Assembly: GCA_046302855.1 (NCBI GenBank)
Contig: JBKCHH010000034.1
Location: 1 to 26,764 of the forward strand
Length of the DNA stretch: 26,764 nucleotides
Direction: 5' to 3'
From: JBKCHH01 sp046302855
Lineage (GTDB): Bacteria; Pseudomonadota; Alphaproteobacteria; Rickettsiales; UBA8987
Shown here: positions 13,005 through 19,899 of the stretch, one piece after another
Layout: each line of letters starts with the position of its first letter
How positions within the stretch are numbered: position 1 is the stretch's first letter
Program-made: the position numbers and the translations under genes
Notes under the pieces: generated by a model
What the model saw: only the letters and a program-made list of their open reading frames with translations
Databases searched by the model: none
What the model was told of the DNA's origin: nothing

Positions 13005-15659
13005 TTGCCAATAATAGAAGATAGCAGACCCAACCCAGATAGCTTACTAGCCCTTGTCAAAAAGCAATCAGAAGAAAAGCAAAGGGGTAAATTAAAAATA
13101 TTTTTTGGCTCTTCCGCAGGGGTTGGCAAAACCTATTCTATGCTAAAATCTGCCTATGAAAAACTGCAAGAAGGGGTAGATGTAGTTGTAGGAATTGCAG
13201 AAACTCATGATAGGCCAGAAACTAAAAAGTTATTAGATATACTGCCCAAATTACCCTTACTTGAAATTGATCATAAAAACATAAAAATAAAAGAATTTGA
13301 TTTAGAAGGGGCGTTAAAAAGAAAGCCAGAATTAATTTTAGTAGATGAACTTGCCCACACCAATGCTCCAAATTTACGCCACGCAAAAAGATGGTCTGAC
13401 ATTGAAGATTTACTAAGGGCGGGAATAGATGTCTATACCTGCCTAAATGTTCAGCATTTAGAAAGTGTAAATGATGTAGTAAAAAGCATTACTGGCATAA
13501 AGGTTTTAGAAACAGTGCCAGATAGTTTTTTCGATCAAGCCGATGAAATTGTGCTAATAGATATTCCATCTGAAGAGCTTTTGTTCAGGCTAAAGGAAGG
13601 CAAGGTTTATGTTGCCAACATTGCCAAAAACCGCGCCGCAGAAAATTTTTTTCGTAAAGAAAACTTAATTGCCCTGCGTGAAATGGCATTAAGGCGAACG
13701 GCAGAGCGGGTGGACGCCCAAAAAGATGTATATTCTAGCTATCTGCAAAAACAGGGCAAAACCATTTCAGATAAACTACTTGTTTGTATTGGGGCGGGTG
13801 ATTTATCGCCTAAGTTACTGCGGGTTACCAAGCAACTTTCTAACAGCTTAAAATGCCCGTGGAAATCTGTATACTTAGAAAATGCAAGGCATTATAATTT
13901 AGATGAAGATGGGCTAAAAAGGCTTGAGCGAAACTTTCGTATTGCTGAACAACTTGGTGCTAATACCGAAATTATTAAGGGGGCAAGTGCCTCCCAAGCT
14001 ATTTTAGATTATGCCAAAAAGCATGGCGTTACTAAAATAGTGGTGGGCAAACCGGTAAAATCAAAATTCTATGATATTCTTACCACCTCTTTAGTAGATG
14101 ATTTAATTCGTGAAAGCGGCGAAATTGATATTTATGTAGTAACTGGCAAGGAATATGAAACCAAATTTAAGTATAGAGAAAAAATAAGCTCTGCTTTTAA
14201 AATAAATGGCTATGTGCTTGGGGCAATTTCTGTAACAATAGCAACAGCCTTGGGCTATTTTTTTAAAGGCTTTTTAGATGCAACTAACCTTATAATGCTT
14301 TATGTTTTATCTTGCATTTTTGTGGCAAGTAGATTTGGCAAAGATGCCTCAATTTTCACTGTAGTCTTAGGCATTATATTTTATAATTTCTTCTTCACCA
14401 AACCCTATTATAATTTAAGTGTTTTTGATAAAGATGATGCCATAAATTTAGCAATTTTATGCTTAACTAGCGTTATAGTTGGCTCACAAACCTCTAAACT
14501 TTTAACGCAGAGCAATTTTTTTAGAAAAAAAGAAAAAAACACCTCTGCCCTATATTCCATGTCTAAAGACCTTACCATTATAAGGGGCAAAGAAAATATT
14601 TCAGAGGCAATTAGAAAGCATCTAGAGCAGATATTTGATGGTATAATTTCTGTTTGGTTGCCAGATGACGAAAATGTGTTAAAGGTAATGGAACCAAAGG
14701 ATTTGAAATATACCTCTATTGAACATGGGGCTTCTAGCTGGGCATTTGAACATAAAGAGCCAGCCGGCTTTGGCACGCAAACCCTACCTTCTGCAAGGGG
14801 TTATTATATTCCAATAACCAGTTCATCTGGCATAATTGGCGTTTTGGGATTTATTCCAAAAGAAATTTATAAAATGCTTACTATGGAAGAAAAGGATATT
14901 TTAGAAAACTTTGCCATCCTCTCTGCCAATGCTTACGAAAGAGCAAAGGTGGCAGACATATCTGAAAGAAGTAAGGTAAGTATTGAAAGCGAAAAACTTC
15001 GCAATATGCTTATTGCCTCTATATCAAATGATTTAAAAACGCCACTAGCTTCCATAAAAAAAACCATTACCCTGCTTGATAATAACAAGGCAAAGGATTC
15101 AAAGGTTTTACTAAACTCTGCTAAAAAAGAAGTTTCTCGCTTAGAAAAAATTATAAGTAATCTAATTAATTTGGGCAAAATTGAATCTGGTAGCCTTGAA
15201 CTAAAAAAAGATTTGTTTCACATAGAAAAGCTACTACGCAGTGCAATTGACGCCACAGAAGATATAATAACCCCTAGAAAAATTCATGTAAAAATTAAGA
15301 ATAATTTGCCACCCATTAATATCGACGGGCTTTTAATTGAAGAGGTTTTTATTAACCTTATAGAAAATGTTGCCAAACATACGGATGAAAATACTGAGCT
15401 TACCATTTCTGCTACAATAAAAGAAGAGGCTCTAGAAATAGCCTTTGAAGATGATGGCTTTGGAATTCCAAAAGGGTTTGAAGATAAGATTTTTGATAAA
15501 CTTAGCAACAAATCACAATTTTCCAAAGATTCTGGCTTCAGCCTTTCGATATGTAGCGGTATTATAGCCTCTCACAAGGGTTCAATAAAGGCATTTAACA
15601 ACAAGCTTGGCGGCGCCTCTTTTGTAATTTCCCTGCCGGTTGATAAAGAAATATCGTAA
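13005..15659 (+). CDS. kdpD: KdpD sensor protein with asparagine at the phospho-acceptor position
   Basis: KdpD is normally the membrane sensor kinase that phosphorylates KdpE to switch on kdp. The 884-aa protein has the full architecture: N-terminal KdpD ATPase domain with Walker A at 35-43 (GSSAGVGKT) and Walker B ending D114-E115; a USP-like domain near 250-370; four membrane helices near 400-505; a GAF-like region near 525-640; then dimerisation and ATPase domains. The H-box reads SISNDLKTPL, with Asn675 (codon AAT at 15027) where E. coli has phospho-acceptor His673. The N-box (NLIENVAKHT) and G1 box (DDGFGIP) remain, but the G2 box is DSGFSLSIC rather than a GLGL form. The start is TTG at 13005. 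No kdpE follows. It is probably not a classical kinase; a signalling role through the ATPase/USP half, or early decay, are alternatives. Confidence 0.95.
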   Translation: MPIIEDSRPNPDSLLALVKKQSEEKQRGKLKIFFGSSAGVGKTYSMLKSAYEKLQEGVDVVVGIAETHDRPETKKLLDILPKLPLLEIDHKNIKIKEFDLEGALKRKPELILVDELAHTNAPNLRHAKRWSDIEDLLRAGIDVYTCLNVQHLESVNDVVKSITGIKVLETVPDSFFDQADEIVLIDIPSEELLFRLKEGKVYVANIAKNRAAENFFRKENLIALREMALRRTAERVDAQKDVYSSYLQKQGKTISDKLLVCIGAGDLSPKLLRVTKQLSNSLKCPWKSVYLENARHYNLDEDGLKRLERNFRIAEQLGANTEIIKGASASQAILDYAKKHGVTKIVVGKPVKSKFYDILTTSLVDDLIRESGEIDIYVVTGKEYETKFKYREKISSAFKINGYVLGAISVTIATALGYFFKGFLDATNLIMLYVLSCIFVASRFGKDASIFTVVLGIIFYNFFFTKPYYNLSVFDKDDAINLAILCLTSVIVGSQTSKLLTQSNFFRKKEKNTSALYSMSKDLTIIRGKENISEAIRKHLEQIFDGIISVWLPDDENVLKVMEPKDLKYTSIEHGASSWAFEHKEPAGFGTQTLPSARGYYIPITSSSGIIGVLGFIPKEIYKMLTMEEKDILENFAILSANAYERAKVADISERSKVSIESEKLRNMLIASISNDLKTPLASIKKTITLLDNNKAKDSKVLLNSAKKEVSRLEKIISNLINLGKIESGSLELKKDLFHIEKLLRSAIDATEDIITPRKIHVKIKNNLPPINIDGLLIEEVFINLIENVAKHTDENTELTISATIKEEALEIAFEDDGFGIPKGFEDKIFDKLSNKSQFSKDSGFSLSICSGIIASHKGSIKAFNNKLGGASFVISLPVDKEIS

Positions 15660-15668
15660 TAGAACTTA

Positions 15669-15719
15669 ATAAAAATCCATAGAAGTAGAATTAAACAGGC
15701 TCTTGACCAATATTCATTG
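15669..15719 (+). repeat. Partial copy of the right arm of the dispersed palindromic repeat
   Basis: Bases 15669-15693 (from ATAAAAATCCATAG) are identical, 25 of 25, to 23613-23637 in the right arm of the full element between pdxH and serA. Similarity weakens but continues to a shared CATTG at 15715-15719 (23658-23662 in the other copy). The copy starts 9 bases after the kdpD stop, and the stop codon of the convergent DUF3592 gene lies within its distal part. Confidence 0.8.
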
Positions 15720-16250
15720 AAAAAATCCAATTACTTTAGTCCAATGCTGAGAGGCTAAATATCCGATAAGCATTAACCCTACAGCACCTTCTAACAATGC
15801 ACTCAACCAAAGTGCTCCAAAATTATCCACACGTATTTTTTCAGGATTATCTTGCTGATAAAATATGTGAATTTTCTCCCCCATAAATTCCTGATTGAAG
15901 AGTGTATCAATCTTTTCCTTTATTGCCACGTAGCCACTTCCTTTAACTCCATGCCTATTCTGTCTAATAAAAGCATCTTTTCTTTCTCGATTAAATTTCT
16001 TTGCTAAAGTATTAGCGACAATGCCAGATTGTGTCCTCACTTTCCACTCTTTGCCTAATTGATCCTTAAATTCTAAAGTGTAGTTTGTTTCTTCTTGCTT
16101 TTCATCTTTTTCAATACGGGTAATTATCGCTTGTGTCCGGCGAGCATTTGCAAGGAACCAGCGTGTACGAAAATAAGCAATAAAAGAGACGCCAATCATA
16201 CTTAGCGACACAAGTAGAAGAAATAAATCAAAAAATATATCGACTTTCAT
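15714..16250 (-). CDS. DUF3592-type membrane protein
   Basis: A 178-aa protein with a hydrophobic helix at each end (about residues 5-27 and 150-170) around a beta-rich soluble domain. The pattern fits DUF3592: ARRTQAIITRIEKDE after the first helix, YTLEFKDQLGKEW in the middle and IFYQQDNPEKIRVDNFG before the second helix. The same layout recurs in the 145-aa protein at 17157: RTQAIITRIE matches KATVTKLE, LEFKDQLGK matches LSFKEPMGK and DNPEKIRV matches NNPSKVII. It is divergent from the SPFH gene (54 bases between start codons), so the pair probably shares a regulatory region. Its last codons run into the repeat at 15669-15719. The molecular function of DUF3592 is not established; a membrane-associated accessory role is inference. 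Confidence 0.82.
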   Translation of the reverse strand: MKVDIFFDLFLLLVSLSMIGVSFIAYFRTRWFLANARRTQAIITRIEKDEKQEETNYTLEFKDQLGKEWKVRTQSGIVANTLAKKFNRERKDAFIRQNRHGVKGSGYVAIKEKIDTLFNQEFMGEKIHIFYQQDNPEKIRVDNFGALWLSALLEGAVGLMLIGYLASQHWTKVIGFFQ

Positions 16251-16304
16251 TAGTAATTTGGTAGAATGAAGAAGCTACTATGCTATTACCATAAGGAGAA
16301 TATT

Positions 16305-17153
16305 ATGCAATCCATAAAAGATACGACAGCATTATCTATCAACGGCTTTTTGGTTTTATTTTTAACGGTGCTTCTAATAGCTTTGTTTTATTTATATGCT
16401 CCCTTTTCAAATGGAACTAAGTTTGTAAGTTTTATACCTTTTATTTTGGCTAGTCTTGTGATTTTTTCTGGATTTACAATAATTCAGCCAAATGAAGCGG
16501 TAGTTATAACATTTTTTGGTAAATATATAGGAACAATAAAAGAAAGTGGTTTTTTGTTTACAGTACCTTTTTCTTCAAAAGATAAAATACCATTAAAGCT
16601 TATTAACTTTGTTACTGAGCATTTAAAAGTAAATGATAAAAACGGCAACCCTATAGAAATTGGGGCTGTAGTGGTTTGGCGCGTTGAAGATGCTGCTAAA
16701 GCTTCGTTAAATATTGATGATTATAAAACTTTTGTTGCTAATCAAAGCGATATAGCAATTAGAACCCTTGCCGCACACTATCCATATGATTCTGAAAAAG
16801 AAGCTTCTCTTAGGGGAAATATAGATGAAATTGCTGCGAAGTTAAATTCTGTTCTTCAAGATAAGCTTTCCCTAGCTGGTATAACTGTTGAAGAAACTAA
16901 ATTAAGCCATCTTGCCTACGCTTCTGAAATAGCTGTAGCAATGCTTAAAAGACAACAAGCAGTTGCCATCTTCGAAGCACGCAAATATATGGTTGAAAAC
17001 ACACTTGCTATCATTGATGATGTTATTAAACATCTTGAAAAAAAGGATAATATAAAAATTTCTGATGATAAAAAAATGCAATTAATAAACAATTTATTAG
17101 TTGTAATGACTTCAGATAGTGAAACAAATCCAGTTTTAAATGTAGGTAGTTAA
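16305..17153 (+). CDS. SPFH (stomatin/prohibitin-like) domain membrane protein
   Basis: A 282-aa SPFH/band 7 protein. These oligomerise on the inner membrane as microdomain scaffolds, often paired with NfeD or proteases. Two hydrophobic segments lie at about 10-32 and 40-58, then the SPFH domain opens with IIQPNEAVVITFFGKYIG and continues with KVNDKNGNPIEIGAVVVWRV and LSHLAYASEIAVAMLKRQQA. A helical tail ends with LLVVMTSDSETNPVLNVGS, the C-terminal form of a known bacterial SPFH subfamily that usually neighbours a small Arc-like DNA-binding protein; none is seen here. The ATG at 16305 has a strong AAGGAG site, so the 13-codon upstream extension (16266) is rejected. The next gene starts 3 bases after the stop. 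By eye it is somewhat more AT-rich than the kdp genes. Confidence 0.93.
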   Translation: MQSIKDTTALSINGFLVLFLTVLLIALFYLYAPFSNGTKFVSFIPFILASLVIFSGFTIIQPNEAVVITFFGKYIGTIKESGFLFTVPFSSKDKIPLKLINFVTEHLKVNDKNGNPIEIGAVVVWRVEDAAKASLNIDDYKTFVANQSDIAIRTLAAHYPYDSEKEASLRGNIDEIAAKLNSVLQDKLSLAGITVEETKLSHLAYASEIAVAMLKRQQAVAIFEARKYMVENTLAIIDDVIKHLEKKDNIKISDDKKMQLINNLLVVMTSDSETNPVLNVGS

Positions 17154-17156
17154 TTT

Positions 17157-17594
17157 GTGGATATTTTAAACGATGAAGGAAAGTTAGTTTTTATTGTAAT
17201 ATCAATTGTGATTTTTATTGAACTAGCTGTTGTATTAATATTATTTTTAAATGCAAAAAAGGTTATTAGTAATTCTAGACTAGTTAAAGCAACAGTTACA
17301 AAATTAGAATCTGTTAACAAAATTAACAAAGCAATAGTATCAGTAAGCTTATCTTTTAAAGAACCAATGGGCAAAACTGTCGAAACATCAATAAAAGCTT
17401 ACTTAGGTAAATATAAAGAAGGTGAAGAAGTTGAAGTGTTATCTAATAAAAATAATCCTAGCAAAGTTATAATTCACTCATCATTAAAAGTAAGGATTAA
17501 GGTGTATTTAATTGTGCTAGTAATGGGTGCAATATCATCACCTTTAGTTCTTGGAGTTCTTGTTTTTACGGGCATTGCTAAACTGCCTTTTTGA
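17157..17594 (+). CDS. Second DUF3592-type membrane protein, GTG start
   Basis: A 145-aa protein with membrane helices at about 8-30 and 112-140 enclosing a ~75-residue beta domain. It has the same layout as the protein encoded at 15714-16250: KATVTKLESV, VSLSFKEPMGKTVE, and GEEVEVLSNKNNPSKVII before the second helix. The start is GTG at 17157, 3 bases after the SPFH stop, so the two are co-transcribed and probably coupled. It converges with guaB (22 bases between ends). No enzyme motif is visible. With the SPFH protein it may form a membrane complex, as NfeD does with other SPFH proteins; this is inferred from context only. Confidence 0.82.
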   Translation: MDILNDEGKLVFIVISIVIFIELAVVLILFLNAKKVISNSRLVKATVTKLESVNKINKAIVSVSLSFKEPMGKTVETSIKAYLGKYKEGEEVEVLSNKNNPSKVIIHSSLKVRIKVYLIVLVMGAISSPLVLGVLVFTGIAKLPF

Positions 17595-17616
17595 TGACAC
17601 ACTTCTTTAATTATGC

Positions 17617-19101
17617 CTACTCCCCTACCCCATAGTTTGGGGCTTCTCTGGTAACTACTACATCGTGAGCGTGGCTTTCACGAAGGCCAGCTTGGGTGAT
17701 TTTTATGAATTCGCAATTGTTCTGCATTTCTAAAATGGTTTTATTGCCTGTATAACCCATGCTAGAGCGAAGCCCGCCAATTAATTGATGGATAACTTCC
17801 GTTAAAGACCCCTTATAAGGCACTCTACCTTCTACCCCTTCTGGCACTAGTTTTAGCTTTTCTTTTACATCTTCTTGAAAATATCTATCGGCACTGCCCC
17901 TTTCCATGGCCCCAATTGAGCCCATACCGCGATAGGTTTTGTATGATCTGCCTTGATACAAAATCACCTCCCCTGGAGATTCTCTAGTGCCTGCAAATAG
18001 CGAGCCTATCATCACAGAATCTGCACCAACTGCTATTGCCTTTGCTATATCACCTGAATATTTTATACCACCATCGGCAATTAACTTTACAGCAGTTTTT
18101 TGGCACGCCCTTTTTACTTCAGAAATAGCGGAAAGTTGTGGTAAGCCAACCCCTGCAATAATTCTGGTAGTGCATATAGAGCCTGGGCCAATCCCTACCT
18201 TTAAGGCATCTACCCCAGCCTCAATTAATGCCTTTGCTGCTTCAAAAGTAGCAATATTGCCAGCGATGATATTTTGCTTTTTGCCAAACAATTTCCGTAA
18301 ATTTTTTACGGCTTCAATTACACCCTTAGAATGACCGTGTGCTGTATCTACCACCAAAACATCAATTTCATTTTCTACCAATGCCCTTGCCCGCTCAATA
18401 GCCTCAACCCCAACGCCAACTGCACCGGCTACCCTTAACCTACCCTTAGCATCTTTGGTGGAATTTGGGTGCTTTTGCGATTTTTCTATATCCTTAACCG
18501 TAATTAAGCCAATACATTTATAATGCCCATCTACCACCACCAGCTTTTCTATGCGATGTTTATGGAGCAGTTTTTTTGCATCATCTAGTGAAACCCCTTC
18601 TTTCACCGTAATAAGATTATCTTTGGTCATAAGCTCTGCCACCTTTTGCCTTTTATTAAGGGCAAAACGCACATCACGATTAGTAATAATTCCCTGCAAT
18701 TTATTATTGCCATCAACTACCGGAATACCAGAGATGGAATATCTATCCATTAAAACCAACACATCGGCAAGTGTTGATTCTGGGCTTATGGTTATAGGGT
18801 TTACCACCATGCCAGATTCAAATTTTTTAACTTTCAAAATTTCATCGGCCTGCTCTTTTATAGTAAAGTTTTTATGAATAACACCTATGCCACCATTTTG
18901 AGCCATAGCTATGGCTAGCTTGCTTTCAGTAACTGTATCCATAGCGGCTGATACTAATGGAATGCCAAGTTCAATATCTTTAGTAAGTAGGCTAAATGTT
19001 TCAGTTTGGGTGGGTAAAACTTCAGAGTAAGCGGGCTTTAAAAGAACATCATCAAAGGTAAGGGCGGTGGTGATATTTTCTAACTTCAATTTATTTGCCA
19101 T
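17617..19101 (-). CDS. guaB: Inosine-5'-monophosphate dehydrogenase
   Basis: GuaB oxidises IMP to XMP with NAD+, the committed step of GMP synthesis, in the cytoplasm. The 494-aa protein has the usual length. The (beta/alpha)8 barrel starts with LTFDDVLLKPAYSEVLP. Tandem CBS domains are inserted at about 95-205 (VVNPITISPESTLAD, GIPVVDGNNKLQGIIT, IEKLVVVDG). The catalytic loop GPGSICTTR carries Cys310, followed by DGGIKYSGD, GSLFAGTRESPGE and the flap ending GRVPYKG. All key residues are present. It stands alone on the minus strand between two plus-strand modules; guaA is not in the window. Confidence 0.98.
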   Translation of the reverse strand: MANKLKLENITTALTFDDVLLKPAYSEVLPTQTETFSLLTKDIELGIPLVSAAMDTVTESKLAIAMAQNGGIGVIHKNFTIKEQADEILKVKKFESGMVVNPITISPESTLADVLVLMDRYSISGIPVVDGNNKLQGIITNRDVRFALNKRQKVAELMTKDNLITVKEGVSLDDAKKLLHKHRIEKLVVVDGHYKCIGLITVKDIEKSQKHPNSTKDAKGRLRVAGAVGVGVEAIERARALVENEIDVLVVDTAHGHSKGVIEAVKNLRKLFGKKQNIIAGNIATFEAAKALIEAGVDALKVGIGPGSICTTRIIAGVGLPQLSAISEVKRACQKTAVKLIADGGIKYSGDIAKAIAVGADSVMIGSLFAGTRESPGEVILYQGRSYKTYRGMGSIGAMERGSADRYFQEDVKEKLKLVPEGVEGRVPYKGSLTEVIHQLIGGLRSSMGYTGNKTILEMQNNCEFIKITQAGLRESHAHDVVVTREAPNYGVGE

Positions 19102-19112
19102 AATTTTTTAAT

Positions 19113-19118
19113 ATTATA
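19113..19118 (-). promoter_or_regulatory. Consensus -10 element just before guaB
   Basis: The minus strand reads a perfect TATAAT at 19118-19113, 11 bases before the guaB ATG at 19101. No good -35 is found at 16-18 bases. If used, the transcript would begin only about 5 bases before the start codon, nearly leaderless, and no ribosome binding site is visible between. Confidence 0.38.
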
Positions 19119-19178
19119 GCCCAACCTTAATAACCTAAAATGATGTTTTTGGCAAGGGAAGTTTTGTGGGGTTCAGAG

Positions 19179-19207
19179 TTGACATTATGTGTAAATGTGG
19201 GTAGTAT
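19179..19207 (+). promoter_or_regulatory. Predicted sigma-70-type promoter of the toxin-antitoxin operon
   Basis: A perfect -35 TTGACA (19179-19184), a 17-base spacer and -10 TAGTAT (19202-19207, 4 of 6 consensus bases). Transcription would start near 19214, about 15 bases before the antitoxin ATG at 19229. This is the best-formed promoter of the window. Such operons are usually repressed by the antitoxin or the complex binding over the promoter; I see no unambiguous palindrome to name as operator. Confidence 0.6.
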
Positions 19208-19228
19208 GTAAACCAAATTATTATTAAT

Positions 19229-19489
19229 ATGGCACATACAAAAAAACTCTCCCGCCTTTCTATAGATTTAACTCCAGAGCAACATCAGCAAATAAAGCTA
19301 ATGGCAACGCTAGAAAATATTAGCATCAAGCAATTAATTATTAACTCTATTTTGAAAAACAAGAAGGTTAAAAAAGATTACGATAAGGCTCTTTCACAAA
19401 GTATTAAAGAGTTTGAGCGGGGGGAGTATGAAACCTATACCTTTGATGAGTTTAGAAAAATAGTGGCTGATATCGTTCAGGAAAAATAA
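19229..19489 (+). CDS. Antitoxin of YafQ-type module, ribbon-helix-helix type
   Basis: An 86-aa protein directly before a YafQ-type toxin. The N-terminal half fits a ribbon-helix-helix DNA-binding domain: a strand around SRLSIDLTPEQ, helix A (HQQIKLMATLENI) and helix B starting SIKQLIINSIL. The C-terminal half (about 48-86) is charged and helical and would wrap the toxin. The stop is 19 bases before the toxin start, the standard antitoxin-first order. I do not assign dinJ because the N-terminus looks more like other RHH antitoxins. It probably represses the 19179-19207 promoter. The upstream gap and good promoter make this an independent small operon. Confidence 0.85.
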   Translation: MAHTKKLSRLSIDLTPEQHQQIKLMATLENISIKQLIINSILKNKKVKKDYDKALSQSIKEFERGEYETYTFDEFRKIVADIVQEK

Positions 19490-19508
19490 TTTATCTGTTT
19501 TCAAGCAA

Positions 19509-19778
19509 ATGCTATTTGTAAAATTTCATACCTCTTTTAAAAAAGACTTAAAAAAATGTGTTAAAAGAGGCAAGGATATTAGTAAATTCAATATCGTTTT
19601 AGATATTTTAGAAAAAAACCGCTTTCTACCCTTTAAATACAAAGACCACAAATTAATTGGCAATTATAAAGGCTTTAGAGAGCTTCATATAGAGCCAGAT
19701 TGGCTACTTATTTATAAGATAGAAGGTGAGAATCTACTTTTGCACCGCATGGGTTCGCATAATGATTTATTCGATTAG
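19509..19778 (+). CDS. yafQ: YafQ-family mRNA interferase toxin (RelE/ParE superfamily)
   Basis: An 89-aa toxin of the YafQ family, which cuts mRNA on the ribosome when freed from its antitoxin. The catalytic and binding residues all appear: His47 (KDHKLIG), His60 and Asp64 (ELHIEPDWLLIYKI), Arg80, His84 and Phe88 (LLLHRMGSHNDLF). They correspond to H50, H63, D67, R83, H87 and F91 of E. coli YafQ at near-identical spacing, so the toxin is expected to be active. N-terminal helices (FHTSFKKDLKKCVKRG) are typical. It is the second gene of the pair, 19 bases after the antitoxin. Confidence 0.92.
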   Translation: MLFVKFHTSFKKDLKKCVKRGKDISKFNIVLDILEKNRFLPFKYKDHKLIGNYKGFRELHIEPDWLLIYKIEGENLLLHRMGSHNDLFD

Positions 19779-19899
19779 GGATTTTTATTTCTATTATCAA
19801 GCCATAGCATATCTCTACTAAAAACAACAAATAGACAAAATAAAAAATATAACTTAAAAAGAGCCGTAAATATTAAAATCAAAGTAATGTTTAAAGCGA

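Noticed and set aside
14408..14776. Minus-strand 122-codon frame within kdpD
   Set aside because: Shadow of the KdpD membrane and GAF coding region; no homology features.
16266..16304. 13-codon upstream extension of the SPFH gene
   Set aside because: A strong AAGGAG site lies within it, correctly spaced for ATG 16305.
17628..17644. CCCCA-TAGTT-TGGGG hairpin at the 3' end of guaB, considered as a terminator
   Set aside because: It lies inside the coding sequence for the conserved PNYG end and is not followed by a T-run on either strand.
17987..18334. Plus-strand 115-codon frame within guaB
   Set aside because: It is antisense to the conserved catalytic region of GuaB, with no promoter or ribosome site.
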